Source: Pedobacter nanyangensis (GTDB lineage: Bacteria; Bacteroidota; Bacteroidia; Sphingobacteriales; Sphingobacteriaceae). From it: a stretch of 64,000 bases of DNA. Location of the stretch: NCBI RefSeq assembly GCF_003313505.1, contig NZ_QMHO01000004.1:104868-168867 (forward strand), in the 5' to 3' direction. The notes under the pieces were generated by a model that saw only the letters and a program-made list of their open reading frames with translations, did no database searches and was not told the DNA's origin. The translations under genes and the position numbers were made by a program. Positions 35,371 through 45,087 of this stretch are shown here, one piece after another (positions within the stretch are counted from its first letter, which is position 1; the number at the start of each line of letters is the position of its first letter).

Positions 35371-36577
35371 AAATGGCAGAGAAAATGATATAAGCCAATA
35401 CTGAAGTGATTAAACCGAACATGAAAATATTGTAGGCAATGCGAATGAGTTTGTACTTACGGCCCAACACTACACCCTGCGAATACACATCCTTAATTAA
35501 AGTGCCGTACAGAAAATCCCGATCGGCCATTACCTTTTCCATGCTTTGGTGATATCGTTCCAAAGGCATTTTGTAAAAGTTACCGAAAAAAACCAGGTTC
35601 ACCCTTTTGCGGTCAACGTCTTCCTGCGTAAAAATCCCCTTTGGAATGCTGGGCCTAGTGGCCAGAATAGAAAAGATGATGCACGATAAACTCACCATCA
35701 ACAAAATAAAGGTGGGCACCACTAAATAAGTATTGTCTTCTAAACGGCGCAGCAGCAAACTCACAATCAACGACAAAATAATGGAGTTCACCGTAATGAG
35801 CAGCTGTGCCTTGTTATCGGCCATGTCGCTAAGCCGTTGGTTATTGGCCGAAGTAATACGGAACATGGTTTCTACGCCTTTGCTCGGCAAGGCTTCTTTG
35901 TCTTCTTTGGCAGGCTTATCGGCCTTTTCCTTCTTGTTGTGTTTCAATTGATCCGCTTCTTTATTTGCTAGTGCTAAAATATCTTCGTTAAACTTCTTTT
36001 TAAGCTTTGCCAAATTTTTGCTCTTTTGTGCTTCAAGTAATAACCTGGCATAGTCTGTATGATATTGGTGGCTTTCTAAAAATTCAATATCCTTTAAGCG
36101 CCAGCTCTTTTTGCCAATTTCTTTATTGCAAAGCAGCTCCACTTCTTTACGTAGAAGTTTTGATCGTTCACTGAAATCTTCACTTCCCAAATGAAATAAA
36201 TCCGAATCACATAAAATACGTTCATTCAAATCACTAGGACTTTGTGGCAACCTGGTAGATAGAATGGCACTCTTTACCGCAGCAATGATCTTTTCATCCA
36301 CCTGATGACCGGTTAGGTAAGCGACCGCATGCTCCGCTCCTTTTTCCTCATGCTTTAAAGTTTCGATGAAATATCCAGTGTCATGAAACCAGGCGCTTAC
36401 ATAAACGATAAAAAAGTCATCGTCTGCTAGTTGGTAATGATTGGCAATTTGTACAGCGGCCTGAACCACTCTTTTGGTATGTGCCAAATTATGATAAACA
36501 AGCTGGCTATTGTGGTGCTCGTTAAAATAATTCACCACATAGGTTTCCACCTCTTGCTGCAACGGTTGGTAGTTCAT
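35354..36577 (-). CDS. HD-phosphohydrolase fused to a PycTM-type membrane domain
   Basis: Residues 1-190 form an HD domain (YHNLAHTKR with His29, AWFHDTGY with His65-Asp66, ILCDSDLFHLG with Asp124), the metal-dependent fold that hydrolyses nucleotides, including cyclic or alarmone types. Residues 190-235 are a Lys/Glu-rich linker. Residues 250-403 match the Pycsar-effector transmembrane domain (ADNKAQLLITVNSIILSLI) with helices at about 258-277, 284-305 and 380-403. No cyclase of the PycC type is adjacent, so this is not a canonical Pycsar defence pair. It is the first gene of the ppk1 operon. A role in second-messenger turnover is plausible, but inferred. Confidence 0.83.
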   Translation of the reverse strand: MNYQPLQQEVETYVVNYFNEHHNSQLVYHNLAHTKRVVQAAVQIANHYQLADDDFFIVYVSAWFHDTGYFIETLKHEEKGAEHAVAYLTGHQVDEKIIAAVKSAILSTRLPQSPSDLNERILCDSDLFHLGSEDFSERSKLLRKEVELLCNKEIGKKSWRLKDIEFLESHQYHTDYARLLLEAQKSKNLAKLKKKFNEDILALANKEADQLKHNKKEKADKPAKEDKEALPSKGVETMFRITSANNQRLSDMADNKAQLLITVNSIILSLIVSLLLRRLEDNTYLVVPTFILLMVSLSCIIFSILATRPSIPKGIFTQEDVDRKRVNLVFFGNFYKMPLERYHQSMEKVMADRDFLYGTLIKDVYSQGVVLGRKYKLIRIAYNIFMFGLITSVLAYIIFSAIYGKFS

Positions 36578-36844
36578 GATCTACAAATTTGTTCCAAAAA
36601 TAAATATTAGGCAGCGATGAAAGCGAAACAAATTACACCTCCAACCAAACCTCCTTAAAATTGCACCTATCAGTCTGCCTTAAAACTAAGTTACCATAAA
36701 ATATGCTTCAGTGCACACTAAAAGGTAATAATAAAGCAACTTCCTGTAACGTAAACCCATGGACTAACCCGCTTAACAAAACCTATGACAAGCTGAACAA
36801 AGCAAGTTGACAGGCTCAACAAAATCCTCGGTTGCCAAGCTCCC

Positions 36845-36852
36845 TAAATTTG
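36845..36852 (+). promoter_or_regulatory. -7 box TAAATTTG before the SDR gene
   Basis: A perfect TAnnTTTG match 23 bases before the SDR start. The -33 element is not conserved, which would fit dependence on an activator such as the AraC-type protein encoded downstream. Confidence 0.45.
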
Positions 36853-36875
36853 TGGTATCAAAATAAATAAAAGAC

Positions 36876-37895
36876 ATGACACAAAACAATTATCAAGGCG
36901 CATTGCAGCAACCCATTGGTTCTGGCTTTAACGCAACATCTACTTCAAACGAAGTAATCAAAGGAATAGATTTAACTGGAAAAATTGCCATCGTAACTGG
37001 CGGACACACAGGGATTGGCCTAGAAACTACCAAAACACTGGCAGGTGCCGGAGCAACAGTGATTGTAATTGCCAGAGATGTAGAGAAAGCAAAAAGAAAT
37101 CTGGAAAACCTTAAAAACGTAGAATTGGAAGCCATGGATTTAATGGACAGTGCATCCATAGATGCCTTTTGCACCAAGTTCCTCGCTTCCAACAGACCTT
37201 TGCACCTACTGATTAACAATGCGGGCATCATGTGGGTGCCTTTACGCAGAGATGTACGTGGCTACGAATCTCAATTAGTAACCAATTATCTTAGCCAATT
37301 TCAGCTTACCGCCAAACTATGGCCGGCACTTAAAAAAGCCAATGGCGCCAGAGTGATCAACGTATCTTCCTTTGGGCATCAAATGGCGCCATTCAACTTT
37401 GAAGATCCTAATTTTAACCATCGGGAATACCAAACTTTGGAAGGTTACGGACAATCCAAAACGGCTACCAATCTTTTTGCAGTAGAACTGGACCACCGTG
37501 GAAAGCCGTTCAACATTCGTGCTTATTCGCTGCACCCTGGCAGCGTTATCGGTACTGATCTTGGCAGAGAAGAACCAATCGAACTGTTTAAGGAATTGGG
37601 CACCCATGATGCCAATGGAGAGCTCAAACCTGAAGTAGCGGCCACCTTAAAAACCATTCCACAAGGTGCCGCCACCACCATTTGGTGCGCCACAAGTCCT
37701 GCACTAAACAACATTGGCGGCGTTTATTGCGAAAATGCCGACATTGCCGAATTGGACACCGGCAAGATCGACCATCAATACGACAAGCCCGAAACCCTGC
37801 GTGGCGTGCAACCTTACTCGGTAGACCAAGAAAACGCCCAACGTCTTTGGGCATTGAGCGAAACACTTTTAGGTTTCCAGTTTTTGGCTAACTAA
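36876..37895 (+). CDS. Short-chain dehydrogenase/reductase
   Basis: The 339-residue product is an SDR: cofactor site VTGGHTGIGLETT, the LLINNAGIMW motif, catalytic Ser in INVSSFGH and the YGQSK pair (Tyr and Lys). It uses NAD(P)H to reduce or oxidise a small carbonyl substrate. The length is that of the 'extended tail' type close to retinol-dehydrogenase-like enzymes. No signal peptide, so cytosolic. The gene is followed after 21 bases by an AraC regulator, probably part of one unit. Confidence 0.9.
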   Translation: MTQNNYQGALQQPIGSGFNATSTSNEVIKGIDLTGKIAIVTGGHTGIGLETTKTLAGAGATVIVIARDVEKAKRNLENLKNVELEAMDLMDSASIDAFCTKFLASNRPLHLLINNAGIMWVPLRRDVRGYESQLVTNYLSQFQLTAKLWPALKKANGARVINVSSFGHQMAPFNFEDPNFNHREYQTLEGYGQSKTATNLFAVELDHRGKPFNIRAYSLHPGSVIGTDLGREEPIELFKELGTHDANGELKPEVAATLKTIPQGAATTIWCATSPALNNIGGVYCENADIAELDTGKIDHQYDKPETLRGVQPYSVDQENAQRLWALSETLLGFQFLAN

Positions 37896-37916
37896 GCGGA
37901 GCAACAACGATTAGAA

Positions 37917-38756
37917 ATGGAGAAAACAATTAACTTTATGGCAATGGAACATATTTCTAGATATCTCACCCAAGAAATCAAGCTCTCGAGCTATGAGGAC
38001 AAGCTCTTTAAATCAGACTTGATGTTCGACGACCATATCTTGGTGTGGTTCATTTCGGGAGAAACCAAAATTATCCAGGCTGATCGCACTTTCTTTTTCA
38101 AAACAGGCGATATCTTTCTTATCCCCAGAAACCAGCTGGCCACCGTGATCAATTACCCAAAAGATGGACAACCCCACAAAACGGTAGTGATGCACCTTAC
38201 CATAGAAAGGCTCAAGAAGTTTTACGAGCATATTGACACCAGCGAAAAACACCCGCCGGAACAGAAAATATACAGCTTTAGCAACCATCCGTTATTGGAA
38301 AGCTGTTTGGCTTCGCTCATCCCCTATTTTGACATTTCTGGTGAGTTTCCCGAAAGCTTGGCCCACTTGAAGATCACCGAGGCGATCAGCATTTTACGCA
38401 CTATCGACCCAAAGGTAGACAGCGTTTTGGCCCACTTTGAGGCACCAGGAAAGATAGACCTCATTGGGTTCATGCAACGTAATTTCATGTTCAACATGTC
38501 GTTAGAAAAACTAGGCTATCTCTCCGGACGAAGTCTATCAACCTTTAACCGCGATTTTAAAAAGCTGTTTAATACTACGCCACAAAAATGGCTAACCGAT
38601 AAAAGATTGGAATTGGCTTATCATCATTTATCCCAAAAAAAGCTAAAACCTACAGAAGTTTATTTAGAAGTTGGCTTTGAAGATTTGTCGCATTTCTCCT
38701 TTTCGTTCAAGAAAAAATACGGCGTATCCCCAACAAAGCTACTATTAGCTACTTAA
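37917..38756 (+). CDS. AraC-family transcriptional regulator
   Basis: The 279-residue protein has a cupin-like sensor part (residues 1-150, for example ILVWFISGETKIIQADRTF and GDIFLIPRNQL) and a C-terminal AraC double helix-turn-helix (residues about 180-275: LEKLGYLSGRSLSTFNRDFK and VYLEVGFEDLSHFSFSFKK). It lies downstream of the SDR gene and may control it. Confidence 0.88.
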   Translation: MEKTINFMAMEHISRYLTQEIKLSSYEDKLFKSDLMFDDHILVWFISGETKIIQADRTFFFKTGDIFLIPRNQLATVINYPKDGQPHKTVVMHLTIERLKKFYEHIDTSEKHPPEQKIYSFSNHPLLESCLASLIPYFDISGEFPESLAHLKITEAISILRTIDPKVDSVLAHFEAPGKIDLIGFMQRNFMFNMSLEKLGYLSGRSLSTFNRDFKKLFNTTPQKWLTDKRLELAYHHLSQKKLKPTEVYLEVGFEDLSHFSFSFKKKYGVSPTKLLLAT

Positions 38757-38879
38757 TTCGAAATATTTACAGCTTTTTGATATTACTATCTAGAAAGGTT
38801 AGTACAACACATCAGCATTGTTACCATTTTCCTAAAAAGTATCACTTATTTTAGCTTTAAGATTCAACTAACAAAGTTT

Positions 38880-41800
38880 ATGAAGAAACTACTAACCTTA
38901 TCTCTAGGTTTTCTCCTGGCATCGCCCCTATTTGCACAAGAAAAACCGCAATGGATGAGATATCCATCCATTTCTCCAGACGGAAGCACCATCGTTTTCA
39001 CCTATAAGGGTGATTTGTATCGAGTAGCGAGCAGCGGAGGAAATGCACAACAACTTACTTTTCATGAAGCGCATGATTTTATGCCTCAATGGAGTAAAGA
39101 CGGCAAGCAAATTGCTTTTGCTTCCGATCGCTACGGTAACTTTGATGTATTTGTGATGGATGCGAATGGTGGACCAGCAAAAAGATTAACTTATCACTCA
39201 ACTGACGAAGTACCTTTCAGCTTTTCCGCAGACAACCAGTCGGTAGTTTTTGGCGCAGCCAGGCAAGACGCCGTTAACCACCGCCAATTTCCTACGGGCT
39301 CTCAGCCGGAGCTTTATTCAGTGCCTACTACTGGTGGACGCATTGCCCAAATTTTCACTATCCCCGCAGAAGCCGTGCAAAGCAGCAAGGATGGCTCAAA
39401 AATGATTTACCACGACAAGAAAGGTGGCGAAAACGAATGGCGCAAGCACCACCAATCGGCTATTGCACGCGACATTTGGGTGTACGACAAAAAAACAGAC
39501 AAGCACACGCAAATCACCAGTTTTTATGGCGAGAACAGAAACCCTGTATTTGCGGATAACGAACAAAGCATTTATTATTTGAGCGAAGAAAGCGGCACCT
39601 TCAACATTCACAAAATGCCGCTGAAAGAAAAAGCCAAAAATGAGCAAATCACCAAATTCAAGAATTTTCCGGTGAGATTTTTAAGTGCCGCCAACAATGG
39701 CACCTTATCTTTTGGTTACGATGGCGAACTTTATACTTTAAAACCAGGTTCAGGCCCTCAGAAATTAAACGTAACCATCAACACCCAAGAAAAAGCCAAT
39801 AACGACGGCTTCATCACCATTAACGGTGGCGTAAGGGAAATGTCGGTATCTCCCGATGGCAAAGAAGTGGCCTTTATTGCCAGAGGTGAAGTTTTTGTGA
39901 CCTCGGTAGATGGCAAAATGACCAAAAGAATTACCAATACCCCAGAGCAGGAACGTTTTGTTGAATTTGCTCCAGATGGCAAATCGCTGGTGTACGCCAG
40001 CGAACGCCAGGGCAAATGGCGCATCTACGAAACCAGAAAAACCCGTAAAGAAGAACCTTATTTCTTTGCCGCTACACTCTTGGAAGAAAAACCCCTGATC
40101 AGCAATTCAAACGACAACTACATGCCCGCCCTATCTCCAGATGGCAAAAAAGTGGCTTTCATTGAAAACCGCCGAACACTGAAGGTAATGGAGCTTGGCA
40201 ATAAAAACACCGTAACCTTGCTTACGCCCGATCAGCTTTTTTACATGCAGGATGGCGACCAATATTTTACCTGGAGCCCTGATAGCAAATGGTTATTGGC
40301 CACTTACAGGCCAACCATGTCCAACGGCGAAGTGGTATTGTTAGATGCTACGGGCAAACAAGCCATGAAAAACCTGACCAAAAGCGGCTATGGTGATGGC
40401 AGCGCCAAATGGGTGAACGGTGGCAAGCAACTGATTTGGTTCAGCAATCGCGACGGCATGAAGGCCCATGCCAATAGCGGATCTTCACAACGTGATGTTT
40501 ATAGTTTATTTTTGACTAAAGATAGCTGGGACCGTTTTAACTTGAGCAAAGACGATTTTGCCTTGCTAAAAGACATGGAAGCTACCGAGAAGAAAGCCAA
40601 AGAAGAGGCAGCAAAAAAAGAAGCCAAGGACCCAAAAGCCAAACCTGTAAAACCTGATTCGACCATCGTATTTGATTGGGATGGGCTGGACACCAGAAAG
40701 GCCAGGTTAACCATCCACTCATCATCACTGAGTGATGCAGTACTTTCCAAAGACGGGGAAAAGCTTTATTACCTGGCTAGTTTCGAGAAAGGAAGCAATT
40801 TATGGAGCACCAACCTGCGTACCAAAGAAACCAAGATGGAGATCCCTTTAGATGGCATGGGCGGTAGTCTTTCGTGGGATAAAGCTCAAAAAAACCTTTA
40901 CCTGTTAAGTGGCGGCCGTATTTCAAAAATCAACACCGATAACAATAAGCGTGAGCAAATCAATATTGACGGCGAAGTGGAGGTAAACACGGTAGCCGAA
41001 AGGGCCTATATGTTTGAACACGTTTGGCTACGCAATAAAGGCATGTTTTACACCCCAACCATGCATGGTGCCGATTGGGATGGCCTAAAACCTGCTTATG
41101 CGAAGTACCTTCCACATATTGGCAACAGTTACGAATTTGCAGAAATGTTATCAGAATTGTTGGGAGAGCTGAATGTTTCCCATGCCGGGGCACGTTTCAG
41201 CAGAACCATTCCCAATGCCGATGCAACAGCCTCGCTGGGCATTATCGCAAGCTATAAACACCAAGGCGATGGTATTTTGATTGACGAAGTGATTTCTGGC
41301 GGGCCATTGGACAAAGCCAAATTAAGCGTAAAACCAGGCATGATCATCGAAAAAATTGACGGTGCGTTAATTGAAGCGAACCAAGATATCGCCAAATTTT
41401 TAAACAGAAAATCAGATCAGTTTACCTTATTGGAAATCCTTGATCCCAAAACCAAAGAAAGACAACAAATCACCATCAAACCAATTAGCCTTGGCGCCGA
41501 GAATCAGTTGCTTTACAGACGCTGGGTAAAAATCAACCAGGCAGAGGTGGATAGCCTAAGTAAAGGCCAGTTGGGATATGTGCATATTCCAGGTATGGCC
41601 GACGGACCATATCGTAGTGTTTATGAGGAAATGATGGGAAAATTTGCCGACCGCAAAGCAGTGATTGTGGATACTCGCTTTAACGGCGGCGGCGATTTGG
41701 TATCTGATTTGGCCATGTTCTTCACCGGACAAAAGTTTTTGGATTATGCCACCGAACAACGCTCTGTAGGCTATGAACCAACCTTTAGATGGACCAAACC

Positions 41801-42116
41801 CACCCTGGCCATGTTCAATGAAGCCAATTACAGTGATGGTCATTGCTTTTCATGCGGCTATAAAGATTTGGGCATTGGAAAAACCGTAGGGATGCCGGTA
41901 CCCGGAACCTGTAGCTTTGCAGGCTGGGAATCTCTTCCTGATGGAACCCGTTGGGGATCTGTACCTATCAGTGCCAAAAACAAAGCTGGCCAATGGTTAG
42001 AAAACAACGAAACCAAACCTGATATCCAAGTAAAAAACATGCCTGGCGTGATAGATAATGGAAAAGACCAACAGCTGGAAGTGGCTATAGCCGAATTACT
42101 GAAAGTAGTGAAGTAA
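38880..42116 (+). CDS. Tricorn-type S41 protease, exported
   Basis: 1078 residues with a signal peptide (MKKLLTLSLGFLLASPLFAQ). Residues about 20-560 carry PD40/WD-like blades (PSISPDGSTIVFTYKG, PQWSKDGKQIAFASDRYG, MSVSPDGKEVAFIARGE, PALSPDGKKVAFIENR). A Lys/Glu-rich linker (residues about 570-600) follows, then the tricorn core with Ser767-His768 (VSHAG), a PDZ domain around 780-860, and the nucleophile region GGGDLVSDL with Ser942. This matches tricorn-like peptidases, which cleave short peptides and are exported in Bacteroidota. The C-terminal SFAGWESLPDGTRWG fits the last catalytic Glu region. Intergenic repeat copy D follows. Confidence 0.88.
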   Translation: MKKLLTLSLGFLLASPLFAQEKPQWMRYPSISPDGSTIVFTYKGDLYRVASSGGNAQQLTFHEAHDFMPQWSKDGKQIAFASDRYGNFDVFVMDANGGPAKRLTYHSTDEVPFSFSADNQSVVFGAARQDAVNHRQFPTGSQPELYSVPTTGGRIAQIFTIPAEAVQSSKDGSKMIYHDKKGGENEWRKHHQSAIARDIWVYDKKTDKHTQITSFYGENRNPVFADNEQSIYYLSEESGTFNIHKMPLKEKAKNEQITKFKNFPVRFLSAANNGTLSFGYDGELYTLKPGSGPQKLNVTINTQEKANNDGFITINGGVREMSVSPDGKEVAFIARGEVFVTSVDGKMTKRITNTPEQERFVEFAPDGKSLVYASERQGKWRIYETRKTRKEEPYFFAATLLEEKPLISNSNDNYMPALSPDGKKVAFIENRRTLKVMELGNKNTVTLLTPDQLFYMQDGDQYFTWSPDSKWLLATYRPTMSNGEVVLLDATGKQAMKNLTKSGYGDGSAKWVNGGKQLIWFSNRDGMKAHANSGSSQRDVYSLFLTKDSWDRFNLSKDDFALLKDMEATEKKAKEEAAKKEAKDPKAKPVKPDSTIVFDWDGLDTRKARLTIHSSSLSDAVLSKDGEKLYYLASFEKGSNLWSTNLRTKETKMEIPLDGMGGSLSWDKAQKNLYLLSGGRISKINTDNNKREQINIDGEVEVNTVAERAYMFEHVWLRNKGMFYTPTMHGADWDGLKPAYAKYLPHIGNSYEFAEMLSELLGELNVSHAGARFSRTIPNADATASLGIIASYKHQGDGILIDEVISGGPLDKAKLSVKPGMIIEKIDGALIEANQDIAKFLNRKSDQFTLLEILDPKTKERQQITIKPISLGAENQLLYRRWVKINQAEVDSLSKGQLGYVHIPGMADGPYRSVYEEMMGKFADRKAVIVDTRFNGGGDLVSDLAMFFTGQKFLDYATEQRSVGYEPTFRWTKPTLAMFNEANYSDGHCFSCGYKDLGIGKTVGMPVPGTCSFAGWESLPDGTRWGSVPISAKNKAGQWLENNETKPDIQVKNMPGVIDNGKDQQLEVAIAELLKVVK

Positions 42117-42125
42117 AACCTTGAG

Positions 42126-42210
42126 GGATTGCCTCGCTAAGCTCGCAATGACGCTTCCTTTAACGTCATTGCGAGAAAGAATGACGAAGCAATCTCTTCA
42201 AATTCAACAA
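42126..42210. repeat. Dispersed repeat family 1, copy D
   Basis: Contains CTCGCAATGACG (42142-42153) and CGTCATTGCGAG (42164-42175) as a 12-bp inverted repeat with outer GGATTGCCTCG / GACGAAGCAATCTC arms, as in copies A and B. It lies between the tricorn-type gene and rnhA and would fold as a hairpin in either transcript. Confidence 0.8.
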
Positions 42211-42269
42211 GCTTCTTTTCCACATCAATACCTAACTATCACTCATAAAACTTAGTTTTGCCAAGCATT

Positions 42270-42743
42270 ATGATAGAAATCTACACAGACGGAGCAGCAA
42301 GCGGAAATCCAGGTCCTGGCGGTTACGGGGTAATCCTGCGTTCGGGCAAACATTATAAGGAATTAAGTGGTGGTTTTAGAATGACCACCAATAACCGTAT
42401 GGAGCTTTTGGCAGTAATTGTTGCCCTTAAAGCGTTAAAAACGCCGGGGCAACAGGTCATTGTCTTCTCCGACAGTAAATATGTGGTAGATGCCGTAGAA
42501 AAAGGCTGGGTATTTGGCTGGGCACAAAAAGGCTTTAAAGACAAAAAAAACAAAGATCTGTGGCTGCAATACCTTCAGCAGCACAAAATACACCAGGTTA
42601 AATTCAAGTGGATTAAAGGCCACAACGAACACCCAGAAAACGAACGCTGTGACCGTTTGGCCGTGGCGGCTTCGCAAGACAAGGCCAACTGGGCCATTGA
42701 TAGCGCTTTTGAAGCCGAGCGAAACAGTAACAGCTTACTTTAA
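42270..42743 (+). CDS. rnhA: Ribonuclease HI
   Basis: The 157-residue product has the RNase H fold with the DEDD residues: IYTDGAASGNPGPGGYG (Asp), NRMELLAVIVAL (Glu), IVFSDSKYVVDAV (Asp) and the C-terminal NERCDRLAVAA (Asp). It removes RNA from RNA-DNA hybrids. The start is ATG at 42270; an in-frame TTG at 42258 is upstream. It stands alone and is followed by a terminator. Confidence 0.95.
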   Translation: MIEIYTDGAASGNPGPGGYGVILRSGKHYKELSGGFRMTTNNRMELLAVIVALKALKTPGQQVIVFSDSKYVVDAVEKGWVFGWAQKGFKDKKNKDLWLQYLQQHKIHQVKFKWIKGHNEHPENERCDRLAVAASQDKANWAIDSAFEAERNSNSLL

Positions 42744-42748
42744 ATCAC

Positions 42749-42779
42749 AAAACCCCATATCCAAGGACATGGGGTTTTT
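42749..42779 (+). terminator. Intrinsic terminator after rnhA
   Basis: AAACCCCAT / ATGGGGTTT stem followed by T residues. Confidence 0.8.
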
Positions 42780-42833
42780 ATTGATGTGCTGTAGCCATTT
42801 CGCTTCCTTGCCGAACAACTCCCTTATTAATCC

Positions 42834-42889
42834 TTTGAGATTGCTTCGCAAAGCTCGCAATGATGGTTAATGAACGTTGTTGCGTCATT
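42834..42889. repeat. Dispersed repeat family 1, partial copy E
   Basis: GAGATTGCTTCGCAAAGCTCG-CAATGATGG resembles one half of the family 1 repeat; the partner arm is degenerate. It lies between rnhA and the DUF2911 gene. Confidence 0.55.
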
Positions 42890-42919
42890 AGCGCTAGCTG
42901 TTGCAACAACAGGTTAAAG

Positions 42920-43438
42920 CTACTTGATGACAACTGGAACAGATACCTTATCCCAATCTAAAGAAAATCCTTTGCCGTGTACTTTGTAAACCAACCTTTC
43001 CTGGGTTTCTGCCAGGGGTTTAACTTTCACATCCACCCTTAAAGCATCTTTAGCTTCTTCATATTTATAAGCACCCCATTGTTTAGGCTCTTTGTTAAAA
43101 ATGGCGGTCCAGGTGCCACTTTCTCTAGGAATCAAGAAAAAGCTATATTTTCCAGCAGGCAAGGTTTTACCTTCCACCTTAATATCCTTATCGGTTTCAA
43201 AAGTAGTGGCATCATTGGCACCAGCACGCCAAACTTTGTCGTAAGCTTCTAGCCCACCCCAAATTTTGCGGCCCTTTACCGCCGGGCTGCTGTAATTAAT
43301 GGTAATGGTGGCTCCGTTAACCTTTCCCGTAGCCGTAGCCGCCGGACTAGCTTTAGGCTTAGCATCTTGTGCTATTGCGCTAAAGGAAACCAAGCCAGCA
43401 AATAATAAAAAAGTAAGTGATTTGATTGTTGCTTTCAT
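42920..43438 (-). CDS. DUF2911 exported protein
   Basis: The 172-residue protein begins with a signal peptide ([20 protein letters not shown], cleavage near AIAQ) and has the DUF2911 features: [50 protein letters not shown] and WTAIFNKEP. Members are beta-sandwich proteins of unknown function found widely in Bacteroidota. It stands near fbp but separated by 84 bases. Confidence 0.85.
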   Translation of the reverse strand: MKATIKSLTFLLFAGLVSFSAIAQDAKPKASPAATATGKVNGATITINYSSPAVKGRKIWGGLEAYDKVWRAGANDATTFETDKDIKVEGKTLPAGKYSFFLIPRESGTWTAIFNKEPKQWGAYKYEEAKDALRVDVKVKPLAETQERLVYKVHGKGFSLDWDKVSVPVVIK

Positions 43439-43522
43439 AACTTAATAATTAGAGTATAACTTCCACTAAGTTAATACTTAAAGCAACAGATTGTTTCAAA
43501 CTCCTGGATATTTTTTACGCAC

Positions 43523-44572
43523 TTAAGCAGATTTGGTAGCGGCCGTATTTTCCTGCTGTTTTTCAACGGGCGAAAACTCCGCCATAAACTCTTCGGCCTT
43601 TTTCACCATTTTGGGCGAACCAATAAAAATGGCTACCCGCTGATGAAGTTCCGTAGGTTCAATATCCAAAATCCTATTCAAGCCATCAGAAGCAACACCC
43701 CCGGCCTGTTCAATCACAAAGGCCATTGGATTACATTCGTACAGCAAGCGCAACTTTCCTTTTGGCGACGCCGAAGTAGTTGGATACATATAAATACCAC
43801 CCTTAATCAAACTTCGGTGGATATCTGCTGCCATAGCACCAATATATCTCGACGTGTAGGGCCTGTTGGTAGCTTTATCCTCTACCTGCGCATATTTAAT
43901 GTATTTTTTTACCCCCTCCGGAAAATGGACATAATTCCCTTCATTAATAGAGTAGATCACGCCATCGTCAGGAATTTTCATATCTGGATGCGACAAACAA
44001 AACTCGCCAATAGAAGGATCAAGCGTGAAACCGTTCACCCCTTTGCCGGTAGTATAAACCAACATGGTAGATGAACCGTAAATCACGTACCCCGCAGCTA
44101 CCTGCTCCGTTCCTTTTTGCAACACATCATCTAAAGTTGCTGGGCCTTCGGTCGATTTTCTTCTGTAAATCGAAAAAATAGTACCCACCGTAACGTTGAT
44201 ATCAATGTTTGATGAACCGTCCAAAGGATCAATGCAAACAATATACCGGGCATTTTTAGACACCGGCGAATCGATACGTACAAAATCATCCTCCTCTTCC
44301 GAGGCCACAATACAGCATTCGCCACCACTGGTTAAGGCCGAGATAAATTGCTCGTTGGCATATACATCAAGCTTCTTTTGCCCCTCCCCCTGAATGTTAA
44401 TGGTATCCGCATCACCTAAAATATCAACCAAACCAGCTTTGTTCACTTCGCGGTTTACAATCTTTGCAGCAATACCAATATCCCTCAACAAACGAGAAAG
44501 TTCTCCTTTAGCATACGGAAAATCCGCTTGCTTTTCAATAATAAACTGGCCTAATGTTTTTATACCCGACAT
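43523..44572 (-). CDS. fbp: Class 1 fructose-1,6-bisphosphatase
   Basis: This 349-residue enzyme converts fructose-1,6-bisphosphate to fructose-6-phosphate in gluconeogenesis. It has the class I motif [37 protein letters not shown] for Mg2+ binding upstream, and the substrate-binding [12 protein letters not shown] and [21 protein letters not shown] segments. Length is normal for the class. A phosphoesterase gene lies 23 bases upstream on the same strand. Confidence 0.94.
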   Translation of the reverse strand: MSGIKTLGQFIIEKQADFPYAKGELSRLLRDIGIAAKIVNREVNKAGLVDILGDADTINIQGEGQKKLDVYANEQFISALTSGGECCIVASEEEDDFVRIDSPVSKNARYIVCIDPLDGSSNIDINVTVGTIFSIYRRKSTEGPATLDDVLQKGTEQVAAGYVIYGSSTMLVYTTGKGVNGFTLDPSIGEFCLSHPDMKIPDDGVIYSINEGNYVHFPEGVKKYIKYAQVEDKATNRPYTSRYIGAMAADIHRSLIKGGIYMYPTTSASPKGKLRLLYECNPMAFVIEQAGGVASDGLNRILDIEPTELHQRVAIFIGSPKMVKKAEEFMAEFSPVEKQQENTAATKSA

Positions 44573-44595
44573 TTTTACTTAGTGTATTTTTTACG

Positions 44596-45087
44596 TTATC
44601 TATCCCCTAATTCTATGGCCTCTAAGGTATGGATTTTTTCTTCGGAAATACAAAACCTAATCAAAGTTCTTTTCTTGTGCCAGCCGTGTTTTCCAGCCGC
44701 ACCGGGATTAATATGCAAACATTGTATTTTTTTATCGAAAACAACTTTCAAGATATGCGAATGCCCGGAGATAAAAAGCTGCGGAGGCTTAGTGTAAATT
44801 TCTTTCTTTACCTGCGGCGCATATCTGTCGGGATAACCGCCAATATGCGTCATCCAAACATCCACCTGTTCGCACCTAAATCTTAAATGCTCGGGAAATT
44901 GCGCTCTAATATCGGCACCATCTATATTCCCGTAAACGCCCAGTAATGGCTTAAAGGCAAACAGTGGCTCAATCACATTCGGTCCAAAATCACCTGCATG
45001 CCAAATTTCGTCCCTATCATCAAAATATTTAAACACCGCATCATCCAAAAAACCATGCGTATCTGATATTAAACCTATTTTTTTCAT
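44596..45087 (-). CDS. Small metallophosphoesterase (YfcE/MJ0936 type)
   Basis: The 163-residue product has all motifs of the family: GLISDTHGFLDD, IWHAGDFGPNV, GNIDGADI, MTHIGGYPDRYAP and ISGHSHILK. These are cytosolic phosphodiesterases with broad substrate range. It forms a likely operon with fbp, which lies 23 bases downstream. Confidence 0.88.
   Translation of the reverse strand: MKKIGLISDTHGFLDDAVFKYFDDRDEIWHAGDFGPNVIEPLFAFKPLLGVYGNIDGADIRAQFPEHLRFRCEQVDVWMTHIGGYPDRYAPQVKKEIYTKPPQLFISGHSHILKVVFDKKIQCLHINPGAAGKHGWHKKRTLIRFCISEEKIHTLEAIELGDR

Noticed and set aside
35354..36577. Complete Pycsar defence system
   Set aside because: The PycTM domain is present, but no PycC cyclase lies next to it, it is fused to an HD domain and it is in an operon with ppk1.
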